Shown here: positions 25,373-34,963 of the stretch, one piece after another
Numbering within the stretch: position 1 is the first letter of the stretch
Layout of the letters: each line of letters begins with the position of its first letter
Source of the DNA: CAVPEW01 sp963703565
GTDB lineage: Bacteria > Actinomycetota > Acidimicrobiia > Acidimicrobiales > VFJN01
Length of the DNA stretch: 64,000 nt
Reading direction: 5' to 3'
NCBI GenBank assembly: GCA_963703565.1
Contig: CAVPEW010000072.1
Span: 1-64,000, forward strand
Notes under the pieces: generated by a model
Database searches by the model: none
The model's input: the letters and a program-made list of their open reading frames with translations, nothing else
What the model was told of the DNA's origin: nothing
Made by a program: the position numbers and the translations under genes

Positions 25373-26881
25373 TCAGCCGATGCCGGCGGCGGCGAACGTG
25401 GCCAGATCGCCGAAGCGCGTCGCCACGTTCGACACACCGAAGACCACCGTCACCGCCGCCGAGATGGCCAACGCCGCACCGATGCTGACGGGGATCCGGA
25501 TGGGCGTGCGGTCACCGTCGCGCACCGGGTTCATCCACATCGCGCGCGCGACGTTCGCGTAGTAGAAGAGGCCGATCACGGAGTTGACGGCAACGACCAC
25601 GGCCAACGCCACCCCGCTCGCGGTGACGTCGGGCTCGAGCAGGGCACGGAACACCACGAACTTGGCCAACCAGCCACCCAACGGTGGGATACCGGCCAAG
25701 CTGAACAGGAACACGGTCATCAGCAGGGTCAGGCCCGGGGCGTAGTCGAACAAGCCGTCCCAGCTGTCGATCTCGGCGCTTCGCGTCTTGCGAGCCACGG
25801 CCAGGACGACCGCGAACGCGCCGAGGTTCATGGCCGCGTAGATGAGAAGGTAGGTGACCACGGCCTTCGCCGCGCCGTCGCCGTTGTCTCCCACCACTGC
25901 CAGTGGCGCCAGCATGAACCCGGCCTGAGCGATACCGGAGTAGGCCAGCATCCGCACGATGTTGGTCTGGCGCAGCGCGATCACGTTGCCCACGGTCATC
26001 GTCAACGCCGCCAGGATCCACATCATCGGCTCGACGACATCGTCACGGCCGGGGAAGGCCAGCAGGATGAGCTGGATCAGCGCCACGAACCCCGCTGCCT
26101 TCGAGCTCACCGCCAGGAACGCGGTGATAGGGGTCGGCGCCCCCTCGTAGGTGTCGGGCGCCCAGGTGTGGAACGGCACGGCCGACACCTTGAACGCGAA
26201 CCCCACCAGGGTGAACACGACACCCAGGGTCACCACGGAGCCCGCGTCGGTGCCCACGAGAGCCTCGCGGATCTCGCTCAGCCGGGTGGAGCCCGCGGTG
26301 CCGTAGAGAAGCGACATGCCGTAGAGCATCACCGCCGTGGCGAAGACGCCCATCAGGTAGTACTTGACCGACGCCTCGTTGCTCTTGGGATCCGACCGTC
26401 GCCAGCCCGCGAGCAGGTACACGGGGATCGAGAGCAACTCGAGAGCGATGAACATGGACACGAGGTCGCGCGCCGAGGCCATGACGGTCATGCCCAGCAC
26501 CGAGCACAACAACAAGAAGTAGTACTCGCCCTCCGCGTAGTCGCCCTCGGCGATGTAGTTGGTCGACAACAGCACCACCACGTAGCCGGCGAGCAGGAAG
26601 AGCGCCTTGAGCACCAGCGAGAAGTTGTCGACCGTGTAGGCACCGTCGAACAGCAACCGGTCGACCCCGTCCACGGCCAGGGTGAGCACCGGCACCATGG
26701 CTCCGAGCAACCCGGCGCCGGCGAGGGTGGGGAGGATCCCCTTGGCCGATTCCGGGGCCAGCAGATCGGCCAGCAGCACCACGACGACGGTCCCGACGAG
26801 GACCACCTCGGGCGCCAGCGCGTGCCAGTCGACCGCCGGACGGGCGAAGTCTTCCTGGGCGAGCAGGGTCGCCAGCAGCAT
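25373..26881 (-). CDS. nuoN: NADH-quinone oxidoreductase subunit N, set 1
   Basis: 502 residues, an antiporter-like proton-pumping subunit of the membrane arm with about 14 helices. Visible are the conserved Glu in FIALELLSIPVYLLAGW, the Lys-bearing SNEASVKYYLMG and KVSAVPFHTWAPDTYEGAPTP. It is the last gene of the 11-subunit cluster. It lies 6 bases after nuoM. The C-terminal membrane anchor is complete. It differs clearly from the set 2 NuoN at 35925, so the two sets are old paralogues rather than a recent copy. Confidence 0.95.
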   Translation of the reverse strand: MLLATLLAQEDFARPAVDWHALAPEVVLVGTVVVVLLADLLAPESAKGILPTLAGAGLLGAMVPVLTLAVDGVDRLLFDGAYTVDNFSLVLKALFLLAGYVVVLLSTNYIAEGDYAEGEYYFLLLCSVLGMTVMASARDLVSMFIALELLSIPVYLLAGWRRSDPKSNEASVKYYLMGVFATAVMLYGMSLLYGTAGSTRLSEIREALVGTDAGSVVTLGVVFTLVGFAFKVSAVPFHTWAPDTYEGAPTPITAFLAVSSKAAGFVALIQLILLAFPGRDDVVEPMMWILAALTMTVGNVIALRQTNIVRMLAYSGIAQAGFMLAPLAVVGDNGDGAAKAVVTYLLIYAAMNLGAFAVVLAVARKTRSAEIDSWDGLFDYAPGLTLLMTVFLFSLAGIPPLGGWLAKFVVFRALLEPDVTASGVALAVVVAVNSVIGLFYYANVARAMWMNPVRDGDRTPIRIPVSIGAALAISAAVTVVFGVSNVATRFGDLATFAAAGIG

Positions 26882-26887
26882 CAGCGG

Positions 26888-28432
26888 CTACCGCCCAACC
26901 GCGGCCAGGGCCTGCGCGACCGGTCCTACCGCATCGTCGGTGACCGAGAACAGCAGGTTCGGGTACACCCCGAGCACCAGGATCAGGGCCAGCATGGGGG
27001 TCCAGGCGATCCACTCGGGCCAGGTCACATCAGCGATGTGCTCCTCGGCGAACTCCTCGGTGGGCGTGCCGAACGCCGTGCGCTGGTACAGCCACAGCAG
27101 GTAGCCGGCGGCCAGGACCGTCCCCACAGCGGCCACGACCATGTAGACGCGGAACGTCTCCACCGGCAGGCCCGGCGCCGGGTCGTAGGACGACAGGATC
27201 GCCGGGAACTCACCCCAGAACCCGGCCAGGCCGGGCAGGCCGAGCGACGCCATGGTCGTGAAGCCCAGGATCCAGCCCAGCCGGGGTGCCTGGATCAGCA
27301 GACCGCCCAGGCGGCTTATCTCGAGCGTGTGGAAGCGGTCCTTCACCGAACCGGCCACGAAGAACAACATCCCGGTGATGAGGCCGTGAGCGACCATGCC
27401 GAAGATGGCGGCGTTGAGGCCGAACTCGGTGCCCGAGGCTATGCCCAGCATCACGAAACCCATGTGAGCCACCGACGAGAAGGCGATGAGGCGTTTCATG
27501 TCTGTCTGCGCCAGGCACCCGAGCGCGCCGTAGATGATCCCGATCACCGCGAGCAGGCCTATGAACCAGGACCATTCGTGCGCCGGCTCGGGCAGGATCG
27601 TCAGTGCGACCCGGATGAAGCCGTAGGTGCCGAGCTTGAGCAGCACCGCGGCCAGGATCACCGAGCCCTGCGTAGGCGCCTGCGTGTGAGCGTCGGGCAG
27701 CCAGGTGTGGAAGGGGAACATCGGCACCTTGATGCCGAAGCCCATGAACATCCCGCCGAAGATCAGCAGCCCGGTGGAGCGCGCCATGTCGCTGGTGGCC
27801 ACGGCGTCGGCGAGACCCTGGATCGAGAAGGTCTCACCTCCGGTCACGAAGAACACGGCGAGGAAGCTGACGATCATCAACGCCGAGCCGAACAGCGTGT
27901 ACAGGAAGAACTTGATCGAGGCGTACTGGCGCTGCTCGCCGCCCCACACGCCGATCATGAAGTACATCGGCAGCAGTACGACCTCGAAGAACACGAAGAA
28001 CAGGATGAGGTCCTGTGCGACGAAGGTGCCCAGCATCCCGGTGTGGAGCAGCAGGATCAGGGCCAGGAAAGCCTTCGGGTTGCCCGGCTCGGGGATGTGC
28101 TTCCAGCTGTAGACGATGACCAGTGGCACCACGAGCAGGGTCATCGCGATCAACGGGAGCGAGATCCCGTCGACCCCCATGATGAACCGGCTCTTGATCA
28201 CGTCGATCCAGCTCTCGTCGATGACGTACTGGAGGTGCTGGGATCGGTCGTAGTCGAAGTCGGCTAGCACCGCGATGCCCACCCCGGCGGCGGCCAGGGA
28301 GGCCACGAGGGCGACGATCTTGTGCAGCTGCTCCTCTGCCTTCGGGATGAACAGCATCACCGCTGCACCCGCCAGCGGCAGGAACACCATCAGGGCAAGG
28401 CCCCACTCGTGCAGGAAGTTGTCGTTCTCCAT
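26888..28432 (-). CDS. nuoM: NADH-quinone oxidoreductase subunit M, set 1
   Basis: 514 residues, a full-length antiporter-like subunit. Key motifs are FFVFFEVVLLPMYFMIGVWGG (the conserved membrane Glu), KVPMFPFHTWLPDAHTQAPT (broken-helix Lys region) and LAQTDMKRLIAFSSVAHMGF. It would pump one proton per turnover in the membrane arm. It has no large insertion, unlike set 2 NuoM. It follows nuoL with a 37-base gap, one of the few real gaps in the cluster. Confidence 0.96.
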   Translation of the reverse strand: MENDNFLHEWGLALMVFLPLAGAAVMLFIPKAEEQLHKIVALVASLAAAGVGIAVLADFDYDRSQHLQYVIDESWIDVIKSRFIMGVDGISLPLIAMTLLVVPLVIVYSWKHIPEPGNPKAFLALILLLHTGMLGTFVAQDLILFFVFFEVVLLPMYFMIGVWGGEQRQYASIKFFLYTLFGSALMIVSFLAVFFVTGGETFSIQGLADAVATSDMARSTGLLIFGGMFMGFGIKVPMFPFHTWLPDAHTQAPTQGSVILAAVLLKLGTYGFIRVALTILPEPAHEWSWFIGLLAVIGIIYGALGCLAQTDMKRLIAFSSVAHMGFVMLGIASGTEFGLNAAIFGMVAHGLITGMLFFVAGSVKDRFHTLEISRLGGLLIQAPRLGWILGFTTMASLGLPGLAGFWGEFPAILSSYDPAPGLPVETFRVYMVVAAVGTVLAAGYLLWLYQRTAFGTPTEEFAEEHIADVTWPEWIAWTPMLALILVLGVYPNLLFSVTDDAVGPVAQALAAVGR

Positions 28433-28469
28433 GGTCCTGTCGGTCCTGGTCCTGTCTCGTCGAGCCGGC

Positions 28470-30641
28470 CTAGACGGCGGCGATCAGCAGGCCGGCGAGA
28501 ATTGCAGCGGCGGCGAAGAAGAGCCCCGCGTACTGCTGCACCTGTCCGGTCTGCGCCTGGCGGAACACCTCTCCGCTCCCCTCGGCGATCTGCCCGGTGC
28601 CGTTGACGGCACCGTCGATCACGCCTTGGTCGATGCGGCGATAGACCCAGCGCCCGCCGCGCACTGCGCCGGCAGCCGTGCCGTTCACCACCCCGTCGAG
28701 CACGTTCTGGTTGAACCAGTTGACGCCTCGTGCGACGGGGCCCTTCACGCCCCCGGCTATCACTCCGGTGTAGAGGGCGTCGAGGTAGTACTTGTTCTCG
28801 AGCAGCCGGTAGCCCGCACGCGCCACGCGGTTGCGCTCGGTCAGGCCGTGGAAGCCGATCCGCTTCCAGTACCACAGGTACGCCACCCCGATGCTGGCCA
28901 GCGCCGCGACCGTGGTGCCCACGGCGATGCCGAGGGAGAACTCGGGATGGGAGAAGGAGCCCAGCACCGAGGGGAAGTAGGAGCCCCGCGGTTCGTAGAA
29001 GTGCTCGAAGCGCAGGGCCAGGTCCGACGGGATCCAATCGAGCGCGCCGGTGTCGGGGAGGTTGGCCAAACCCGCGAACACCGCCAGCACGGCCAGCACG
29101 TAGAGGGGCGCCACGATGCGAGGCCCCGATTCGTGCGGATGCCCGTGGCCGCGGAACTCGCCGTAGAAGGTGAGGTAGACGCAGCGGGTCATGTAGGCGG
29201 CGGTGAGCACCGCTCCGCACGCGCCGACGACCATGAACGCCGTGTAGCCGCCTCCGAGCTGCGATGCGCCCGCAAGGATCTCGTCCTTGGACCAGAAGCC
29301 CGCCAGTGGGAAGAGCCCGATGAGCGCGGCGGTGGCGACCAGGAACGTTCGCTTCGTGTGAGGCATCCATCGCCCCAACCCGCCCATGTCGGCCTTCATG
29401 TCGAACGAGTGCACCGAGTGTGAGACCGACCCGGCTCCCAGGAACAGGCAGGCCTTGAAGAAGGCGTGCGTGAAGAGGTGGAAGAAGGCAGCGGTCCAGG
29501 CGCCCACGCCGAGGGCCATGACCATGTAGCCGAGCTGCGAGACGGTCGAGTAGGCGAGGACCTTCTTGATGTCGGACTGCACGAAGGCCAGCAGGGCGCC
29601 GCCGATGACGGTCACCCCGCCCACCACGGCGAGCAGGTTGACGCTCGAGGTCCCGATGGACAGGCCTGTGAAGAACACGCCGTAGAGGCGGCCGACCATG
29701 AACACCCCCGCCACCACCATCGTCGCGGCGTGGATGAGCGCCGACACGGGGGTCGGCCCGGCCATGGCGTCGGGCAACCAGGTGTGCAGGATGAACTGAC
29801 CCGACTTCGACATCACTGCAGCCACCAGCGAGCACGACGCCACCAGCAGCACCAGGTGGCTCATGTCGCCGGCGACCGCCGCCCGGTTGATCTCGACGAC
29901 GTCGAACGAGCCGGCACCGAAGTAGAGGATCACGACACCGCAGATGAGACCCACGTCACCGACGCGGTTCGTCAGGAACGCCTTGAGCGCGGCGTCGGAG
30001 TTCGGCTTCTCCTCCCACCAGTGTCCGATGAGCACGAACGAGCACAGACCGACCAGCTCCCAGCACGTGAGCAGCTCCAGGGTGTTCTCGCTCATCACCA
30101 GCCCAAGCATCGATGCCGTGAACAGTGAGAGGAACGCGAAGAAGTGCGTGTACCGCCTGTCGCCGTGCACGTAGTCGGTGGAGTACACGTGCACCAGCAG
30201 TGACACGAGCGTCACCACGAGAAGCATCATCACGCCGGGGCCGTCGATGAGCGTGCCGACGGTGAACTCCGTGCCGCCGCTCTGCCACCAGGTCCACTGC
30301 TCGGTGACCGGCTCCACCTCGAACTCGGTGTGGCCCTCGCCCTCGCTGTCGCCCTCGCCTTCGGCTCGGGCGGAGGCGGCGGCCGATCCATGGTCCTCGG
30401 CCTCGGCTCGCTCACCGGCACCTTCCCCAGCGTGGGACTCGGCCGCAACCTCGGCGGCGTGCTCGGCGTCGTCGACGTGGTCGAACCACTGCACGTTGGT
30501 GACCACGGCGAGGACGAGGCAGGCTCCCACCGCGGCGATCCCCACCTCGGCGCCGCCTCGGGGCAGGCGCTTTCCGAACGCGAGGATGATCAGGAACGAG
30601 GCCGCGGGTATGAGCGGGATGATCCAGGCATGGTCGAGCAT
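28470..30641 (-). CDS. nuoL: NADH-quinone oxidoreductase subunit L, set 1, with an acidic insertion
   Basis: 723 residues, longer than the usual 610-650. The core is standard NuoL: ELLTCWELVGLCSFVLIGHWW, SGQFILHTWLPDAMAGPTPVSALIHAATMV, FVQSDIKKVLAYSTVSQLGYM, and a C-terminal lateral-helix region (VNWFNQNVLDGVVNGTAAGAV). Residues about 54-112, in the first loop, form an insertion rich in Glu, Ala, Gly and His with no predicted membrane segment; it faces the outside if the topology is normal. The ATG at 30641 gives the family start MLDHAWIIPLIP. NuoK ends 11 bases upstream. Confidence 0.95.
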   Translation of the reverse strand: MLDHAWIIPLIPAASFLIILAFGKRLPRGGAEVGIAAVGACLVLAVVTNVQWFDHVDDAEHAAEVAAESHAGEGAGERAEAEDHGSAAASARAEGEGDSEGEGHTEFEVEPVTEQWTWWQSGGTEFTVGTLIDGPGVMMLLVVTLVSLLVHVYSTDYVHGDRRYTHFFAFLSLFTASMLGLVMSENTLELLTCWELVGLCSFVLIGHWWEEKPNSDAALKAFLTNRVGDVGLICGVVILYFGAGSFDVVEINRAAVAGDMSHLVLLVASCSLVAAVMSKSGQFILHTWLPDAMAGPTPVSALIHAATMVVAGVFMVGRLYGVFFTGLSIGTSSVNLLAVVGGVTVIGGALLAFVQSDIKKVLAYSTVSQLGYMVMALGVGAWTAAFFHLFTHAFFKACLFLGAGSVSHSVHSFDMKADMGGLGRWMPHTKRTFLVATAALIGLFPLAGFWSKDEILAGASQLGGGYTAFMVVGACGAVLTAAYMTRCVYLTFYGEFRGHGHPHESGPRIVAPLYVLAVLAVFAGLANLPDTGALDWIPSDLALRFEHFYEPRGSYFPSVLGSFSHPEFSLGIAVGTTVAALASIGVAYLWYWKRIGFHGLTERNRVARAGYRLLENKYYLDALYTGVIAGGVKGPVARGVNWFNQNVLDGVVNGTAAGAVRGGRWVYRRIDQGVIDGAVNGTGQIAEGSGEVFRQAQTGQVQQYAGLFFAAAAILAGLLIAAV

Positions 30642-30652
30642 TGAGGTGGGCC

Positions 30653-30961
30653 TTATCCCTTGAGCTGGGCGAGCTCGTCGAGGTCGATGCTCTTGCGGTT
30701 CCGGTAGATGAGCAGCACGATCGCCAGGCCGATACCGACCTCCGCGGCGGCTACGGCGATCACGAACAGGGCGAACACCGCCCCATCGATGGATCCCCAC
30801 AACGCCCCGAAGGCGATGAGGTTGATGTTGACCGCGTTCAAGATGAGCTCGATCGACATGAGGACCAGCACTGCGTTGCGGCGGGAGATCACCCCGTAGA
30901 CGCCGATGCAGAACAGCACGGCGCCCAGCAGGAGGAACTGGTTCAGCAGCAGGTCGTCCAT
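30653..30961 (-). CDS. nuoK: NADH-quinone oxidoreductase subunit K, set 1
   Basis: 102 residues with three membrane helices, the normal size for this MrpC-like subunit. It carries conserved Glu residues in LVLMSIELILNAVNINLIAF and in AAAEVGIGLAIVLLIYR, which belong to the E-channel proton path. Its ATG overlaps the last base of the nuoJ stop (TGATG). Confidence 0.96.
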   Translation of the reverse strand: MDDLLLNQFLLLGAVLFCIGVYGVISRRNAVLVLMSIELILNAVNINLIAFGALWGSIDGAVFALFVIAVAAAEVGIGLAIVLLIYRNRKSIDLDELAQLKG

Positions 30962-31482
30962 CAAACCCGGTCCTTGCGAGCGATGACGACGGCGCCGACC
31001 AGCGCCGCCAGGAGCAGGACCGAGATCGCCTCGAACGGGATCAGGTAGTCCCGGAAGATCGCGTCGCTGATCGTGGCGGTGTTGGAGCCGTCCACGGTCG
31101 CGATGCGGGTGTCGGCCGGCAAGGGGGTCCGCGTCCAGCCGAAGCCGTCGATCAGGGCGTACCCCATCACCCCGGCCAACAGGATCGCCGCCGCCAGGCC
31201 CGACAGCCAGTGGCGGTTGGTGAGCTCGCTCTCGGTGCCGATCGGAGCCCTGGTCAACATGATCCCGAACAGGAAGAGGACCACGATGGCACCGATGTAG
31301 ACCAAGAGCTGGGTGGCAGCGGCGAACTCGGCGGCCAGGAGCAGGTACTGCGCGCCGACTCCGGCCAGGACCACCACCAGCCACAGTGCGGCATGCACGA
31401 CGTTGCGGGTGCTGACGACGCGCACGGCACCCACCACGATCAGGGCGGCGAACAGGTAGAAGAACAGGTTCTGCGCGACCAT
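30961..31482 (-). CDS. nuoJ: NADH-quinone oxidoreductase subunit J, set 1
   Basis: 173 residues and about five membrane helices. The conserved QLLVYIGAIVVLFLFGIML helix, which contains the pi-bulge region important for coupling, is clear, and the C-terminus ends in VGAVVIARKDRV. It lacks the Glu-Ala tail seen in the set 2 NuoJ. It starts 27 bases after the nuoI stop. Confidence 0.95.
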   Translation of the reverse strand: MVAQNLFFYLFAALIVVGAVRVVSTRNVVHAALWLVVVLAGVGAQYLLLAAEFAAATQLLVYIGAIVVLFLFGIMLTRAPIGTESELTNRHWLSGLAAAILLAGVMGYALIDGFGWTRTPLPADTRIATVDGSNTATISDAIFRDYLIPFEAISVLLLAALVGAVVIARKDRV

Positions 31483-31509
31483 CTCAGCAGCCCCCCCGCC
31501 GACGCTCGC

Positions 31510-32056
31510 TCACCGCGGCACCTTGCGGACCTTGGCCGACGAACCGGCCTCGTAGGCCTCGAAGTCGGGAACGGTCTCCATCCACTCGCCCAGCCGCTCC
31601 TTGTCGTGGAGCAGGTCGGCCAGGCGAGGCTCGGAGTACTCGAACTCGGGGCTCCAGAACAACGCGTCGAACGGGCAGACCTCGACGCAGATCCCGCAGT
31701 ACATGCAGAGCGCGTAGTCGATGTCGAAGCGGTCGAGCGCGCTGCACCGTACGCTCCTTGCCCCCCGGGCGCCGGGGCGGAGCCTTGGTCTTGTGGCCCT
31801 CGATGTAGATGCACCAGTCGGGGCAGCTGCGGGCGCACAGCATGCAGACCGTGCAGTTGTCCTCCTTGAGGGCTATGACCCCCCGGGCCCGTGGCGCTGG
31901 CGACTCCTTCTCGCGTGGGTACTGCACCGTGGCCGCGCCCCGCGAGGGCGAGGGGATCAGCGTCTTGAGGCCCCGGCTGGGGAACAGCGTGCGCAACATC
32001 TCGCGGAGGGTGACGCCCAAGCCCACCACGAGGCCCGGCAACCGGGGACGCGCCAT
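31510..32056 (-). CDS. nuoI: NADH-quinone oxidoreductase subunit I, set 1, one frameshift
   Basis: About 181 residues after removing one extra base near 31738-31746. The two [4Fe-4S] ligand sets of clusters N6a and N6b fall on the two sides of the break: CTVCMLCARSCP in the upstream frame and CMYCGICVEVCP in the downstream frame. The subunit passes electrons toward NuoB. Its ATG overlaps the nuoH stop (TGATG). Both flanks match the family, so the break is most likely a sequence error. Confidence 0.92.
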
Positions 32057-33096
32057 CAGACTGCCACCTTGAGGACCATGGTCGCGGCGATGTTCACCAG
32101 CGACAGCGGGATCAGGAACTTCCAGGCGAACTGCTGGAGCTGGTCCTCGCGGAGACGCGGATAGGTGAACCGGATCCAGAAGATCAAGAACGCCACGAGC
32201 ATGACCTTGGCGAACAGGACCAGCGGACCGACCACGTTCATCACGTCGGAGTCCAGATCGACCCACGGGATCGACCACCCACCCAGAAACAGCGTCGCCG
32301 CCAGAGCCGAGAACGCGCCGGCGGAGGCGAACTCGCCGATGAAGAACAGCAGGAACCTCATGCCCGAGTACTCGGTCATGTACCCGGCGACGATCTCGGA
32401 CTCCGCTACGGGCATGTCGAACGGTGGCTGTGTCAGCTCGGCCTGCGCGGAGATGAGGAAGAGGATGAACCCCGCCAGCTGGGTCAGGACGAAGGGGTTA
32501 CCGATCGCGCCGGACCCGAAGATCTCGCCCCCGTGCTGGGCGGCGACGATGCCCTGCAGGTTGAGCGTGCCGGCCTGCACGACGACGCCGACCACCGCCA
32601 GCACCATGGGCAGCTCGTAGGCGATGAGCTGACCGGCGGCGCGCAGGCCCCCGATCAAGGAGTACTTGTTGGCCGAGGCCCAGCCGGCCACGAGCACACC
32701 GATCACCGAGACCGACGAGAGCCCCAGGGCAAGGAAGACGCCGGTGTCGACATCGATGAAGGTGGCGTCGGGCCCGAAGGGCATGACCACGTAGAGCAGG
32801 AACGTGGCGGTCACGACGATGTAGGGCGCCATCGCGAAAAGGTGCCGGTCTGCACGGGCCGGGAAGATGTCCTCCTTCTGGAGCCACTTGCCGACCTCGG
32901 CGACCAGCTGCAGGGACCCGTAGGGGCCGGCCTCGTTGGGGCCCAGCCGGCTCTGCATGAAGCTCATCATCTTGAACAGGAAGACGTAGACCAGCGCCCC
33001 GGCGGGCAGCAGCACTGCGAGCAGCACACCGAGCACCTCGAACAGGGTCTGCTGCCAGTAGGCGAGGTCGGCGGCCACGACGGGAGCGTTGCTCAT
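32056..33096 (-). CDS. nuoH: NADH-quinone oxidoreductase subunit H, set 1
   Basis: 346 residues, eight helices expected. It forms the quinone chamber with NuoB and NuoD. Visible motifs are MQSRLGPNEAGPYGSLQLVAE (loop facing the quinone site), LIAYELPM, AELTQPPFDMPVAESEIVAGYMTEYSGMRF (the acidic loop) and WIRFTYPRLREDQL. It is shorter than set 2 NuoH (407 residues), which has extra C-terminal residues. It overlaps nuoD by 4 bases. Confidence 0.96.
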   Translation of the reverse strand: MSNAPVVAADLAYWQQTLFEVLGVLLAVLLPAGALVYVFLFKMMSFMQSRLGPNEAGPYGSLQLVAEVGKWLQKEDIFPARADRHLFAMAPYIVVTATFLLYVVMPFGPDATFIDVDTGVFLALGLSSVSVIGVLVAGWASANKYSLIGGLRAAGQLIAYELPMVLAVVGVVVQAGTLNLQGIVAAQHGGEIFGSGAIGNPFVLTQLAGFILFLISAQAELTQPPFDMPVAESEIVAGYMTEYSGMRFLLFFIGEFASAGAFSALAATLFLGGWSIPWVDLDSDVMNVVGPLVLFAKVMLVAFLIFWIRFTYPRLREDQLQQFAWKFLIPLSLVNIAATMVLKVAV

Positions 33097-34265
33097 CGGT
33101 CGATGTCACCCAGGATGAAGTACAGGCTGGCCAGGATCGTGATGATGTCGGGCACGTAGACCCCCCGCAGCACCCAGGGGGCGACAGACACGTTGTTGAA
33201 GCTGGCCGAGCGGATCTTCACCCGGAACGGCCCAGTATCGCCCTTGGAGACCACGTAGTAGCCCATCTGGCCCAGCGGGTTCTCGGTGGCGACGTACGCC
33301 TCGCCCTCGGGCACCTTGATGATGCGCGGCACCTTGGCCATGATCGGACCGGTGGGCATCGAGCCCAGCAGCTGCTCGACGATCGAACAGGACTCGCGGA
33401 TCTCCTGGAGCCGCACCCAGCACCGGGCCCAGCTGTCGCCGTCGGGGTGGGTCCAGACCTTGAAGTCGAGGCCGGGGTAGGCGAGACCGGCCGGGGCATC
33501 TCGCCGCAGGTCCCAGTCGACGCCCGAGGCGCGCAGGTTCGCGCCCGTCAACCCGTAGGACAGGGCCACCTCGGCAGGGATGACACCCACCCCACGAGTC
33601 CGGCTCTGAAAGATCTCGTTGCCAAAGACGAGGTCGTCCATGGTGTCGCAGAAGCGCCGGATCTTGCCCACCGCGGTGCGGGTCTCGTCGATCCAGCCCT
33701 TGGGCAGGTCGTCCTTCAGCCCGCCGATTCGGTCGAAGTTCGGGTGGAACCGGCCACCGGTGACCGCCTCGATCTGGTTGAGCACGAACTCGCGGTCACG
33801 GAAGGCGTAGAACGCCGGGGTCTGGGCGCCGAGCTGGAGGGCCAGGTCGCCCACGAACAAGGTGATGTTGGCGAGTCGCGACAGTTCGAACAGCACGGTG
33901 CGGATCGCAGCCGCCCGCGGCGGCGCCTCGATGCCCATCAGCTGCTCGGCGGCGAGGATGAACGGGACCTCGTTGGCGAAGCTGCCCAGCCAGTCGATCC
34001 GGTTCACCAGCGTGGTGACCTGCGGGTAGGAGCGAACCTCGCAGAGCTTCTCGTAGCCGCGGTGCATGTAACCGCAGATGACCTCGGCCTCCACGACCTG
34101 CTCGCCGTCGAGCCGGGCGACGATGCGCAGCGTGCCGTGCGTCGCGGGGTGCTGCGGGCCCATGTTGAGCACCATGCCGTCGTCGGTCGCCAGCTCGACG
34201 TTGACCCGCGCGTCGGCGGCCTGGGCGTCCACGTAGGCTCGCTGATGGGGGTCGAGCAGGGTCAC
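33093..34265 (-). CDS. nuoD: NADH-quinone oxidoreductase subunit D, set 1
   Basis: 390 residues. The 49-kDa subunit lines the quinone site with a His in NMGPQHPATHG and a Tyr in VRSYPQVTTL. The segment GYMHRGYEKL carries Arg at the position that NDUFAF7 dimethylates in mitochondrial complex I; set 2 NuoD has Thr there. The C-terminus ends ...FILGDIDR, the family end. The GTG start at 34265 overlaps the nuoC stop (GTGA). NuoC and NuoD are separate genes. Confidence 0.96.
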   Translation of the reverse strand: MTLLDPHQRAYVDAQAADARVNVELATDDGMVLNMGPQHPATHGTLRIVARLDGEQVVEAEVICGYMHRGYEKLCEVRSYPQVTTLVNRIDWLGSFANEVPFILAAEQLMGIEAPPRAAAIRTVLFELSRLANITLFVGDLALQLGAQTPAFYAFRDREFVLNQIEAVTGGRFHPNFDRIGGLKDDLPKGWIDETRTAVGKIRRFCDTMDDLVFGNEIFQSRTRGVGVIPAEVALSYGLTGANLRASGVDWDLRRDAPAGLAYPGLDFKVWTHPDGDSWARCWVRLQEIRESCSIVEQLLGSMPTGPIMAKVPRIIKVPEGEAYVATENPLGQMGYYVVSKGDTGPFRVKIRSASFNNVSVAPWVLRGVYVPDIITILASLYFILGDIDR

Positions 34266-34963
34266 GATGCGGCTCCGTCGGCCTCGCCGGGCTCGTCACC
34301 GCCGTCCTCGGCCGCCTCCCCCGGCATGGGCTCCACGTCGACGATCCCCGGCCACGGCTTGACGACCCGAGCGAGCAGCGGGAAGTCCTTGCGCAGGGGG
34401 TTTCCCTCGAAGTCCGACGGCAGGTACAGGTGGCGCAGACCGGCATGGCCGGTGAAGCCGATCCCGAACATCTCCCATGTCTCACGCTCGTGCCAGTCGG
34501 CACCCCTGAACAGCCCGGTCCAGCTGGGCACCTCGGGAGCCTCGTCGGGCACGTCGGCGCGCAACACGAGGCGCAGGCCGGTTCGCGGCCTCGCCAGGCC
34601 GGCGAACACCTGGAGCCGCGAATCGCCGCCGGTGTAGCCCGGCACGACGGCGGACCGCTGCGGCATCGGCGGGGGCCACTCGACGTCGGTCGTGGCGTCC
34701 TCGTATCGGCCGAAGGGCGACGGCATCCAGTCGATCGCCGAGAGGAAGTCGAAGAACGTGAAGCCGGCTCGGTCCCGCGCGACCTCGGCCGCCTGTGCCC
34801 AGGCCGAGGTGGCTACCCGGACCCACAGGCCCTCATCCGGGCGGATGTGGTGACCCACCACGGCGTCGCCGAGGTGCTCGACCAACGTGGCCAGGACCGC
34901 CTCCCGCTCCTCGTCACGGGGGGCTTCGGCGGCTTCGGTCTCCTCGACGGCGGGTTCAGGCAA
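34262..34963 (-). CDS. nuoC: NADH-quinone oxidoreductase subunit C, set 1
   Basis: 233 residues. The 30-kDa subunit core holds FLSAIDWMPSPFGRYE and WHERETWEMFGIGFTGH...LPSDFEGNPLRKDFPL, the family signature. Both ends are extended: an acidic N-terminus (EETEAAEAPRDEE) and an acidic C-terminal tail after VEPMPGEAAED, neither typical of the family. The TTG start at 34963 overlaps the end of nuoB by 8 bases. Confidence 0.94.
   Translation of the reverse strand: MPEPAVEETEAAEAPRDEEREAVLATLVEHLGDAVVGHHIRPDEGLWVRVATSAWAQAAEVARDRAGFTFFDFLSAIDWMPSPFGRYEDATTDVEWPPPMPQRSAVVPGYTGGDSRLQVFAGLARPRTGLRLVLRADVPDEAPEVPSWTGLFRGADWHERETWEMFGIGFTGHAGLRHLYLPSDFEGNPLRKDFPLLARVVKPWPGIVDVEPMPGEAAEDGGDEPGEADGAAS

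Noticed and set aside
26168..28267. A 699-codon open frame on the plus strand opposite nuoN/nuoM set 1
   Set aside because: It is antisense to two conserved nuo genes, is full of His, Gln, Arg and Glu, and has no domain. Long antisense frames are expected in very GC-rich DNA.
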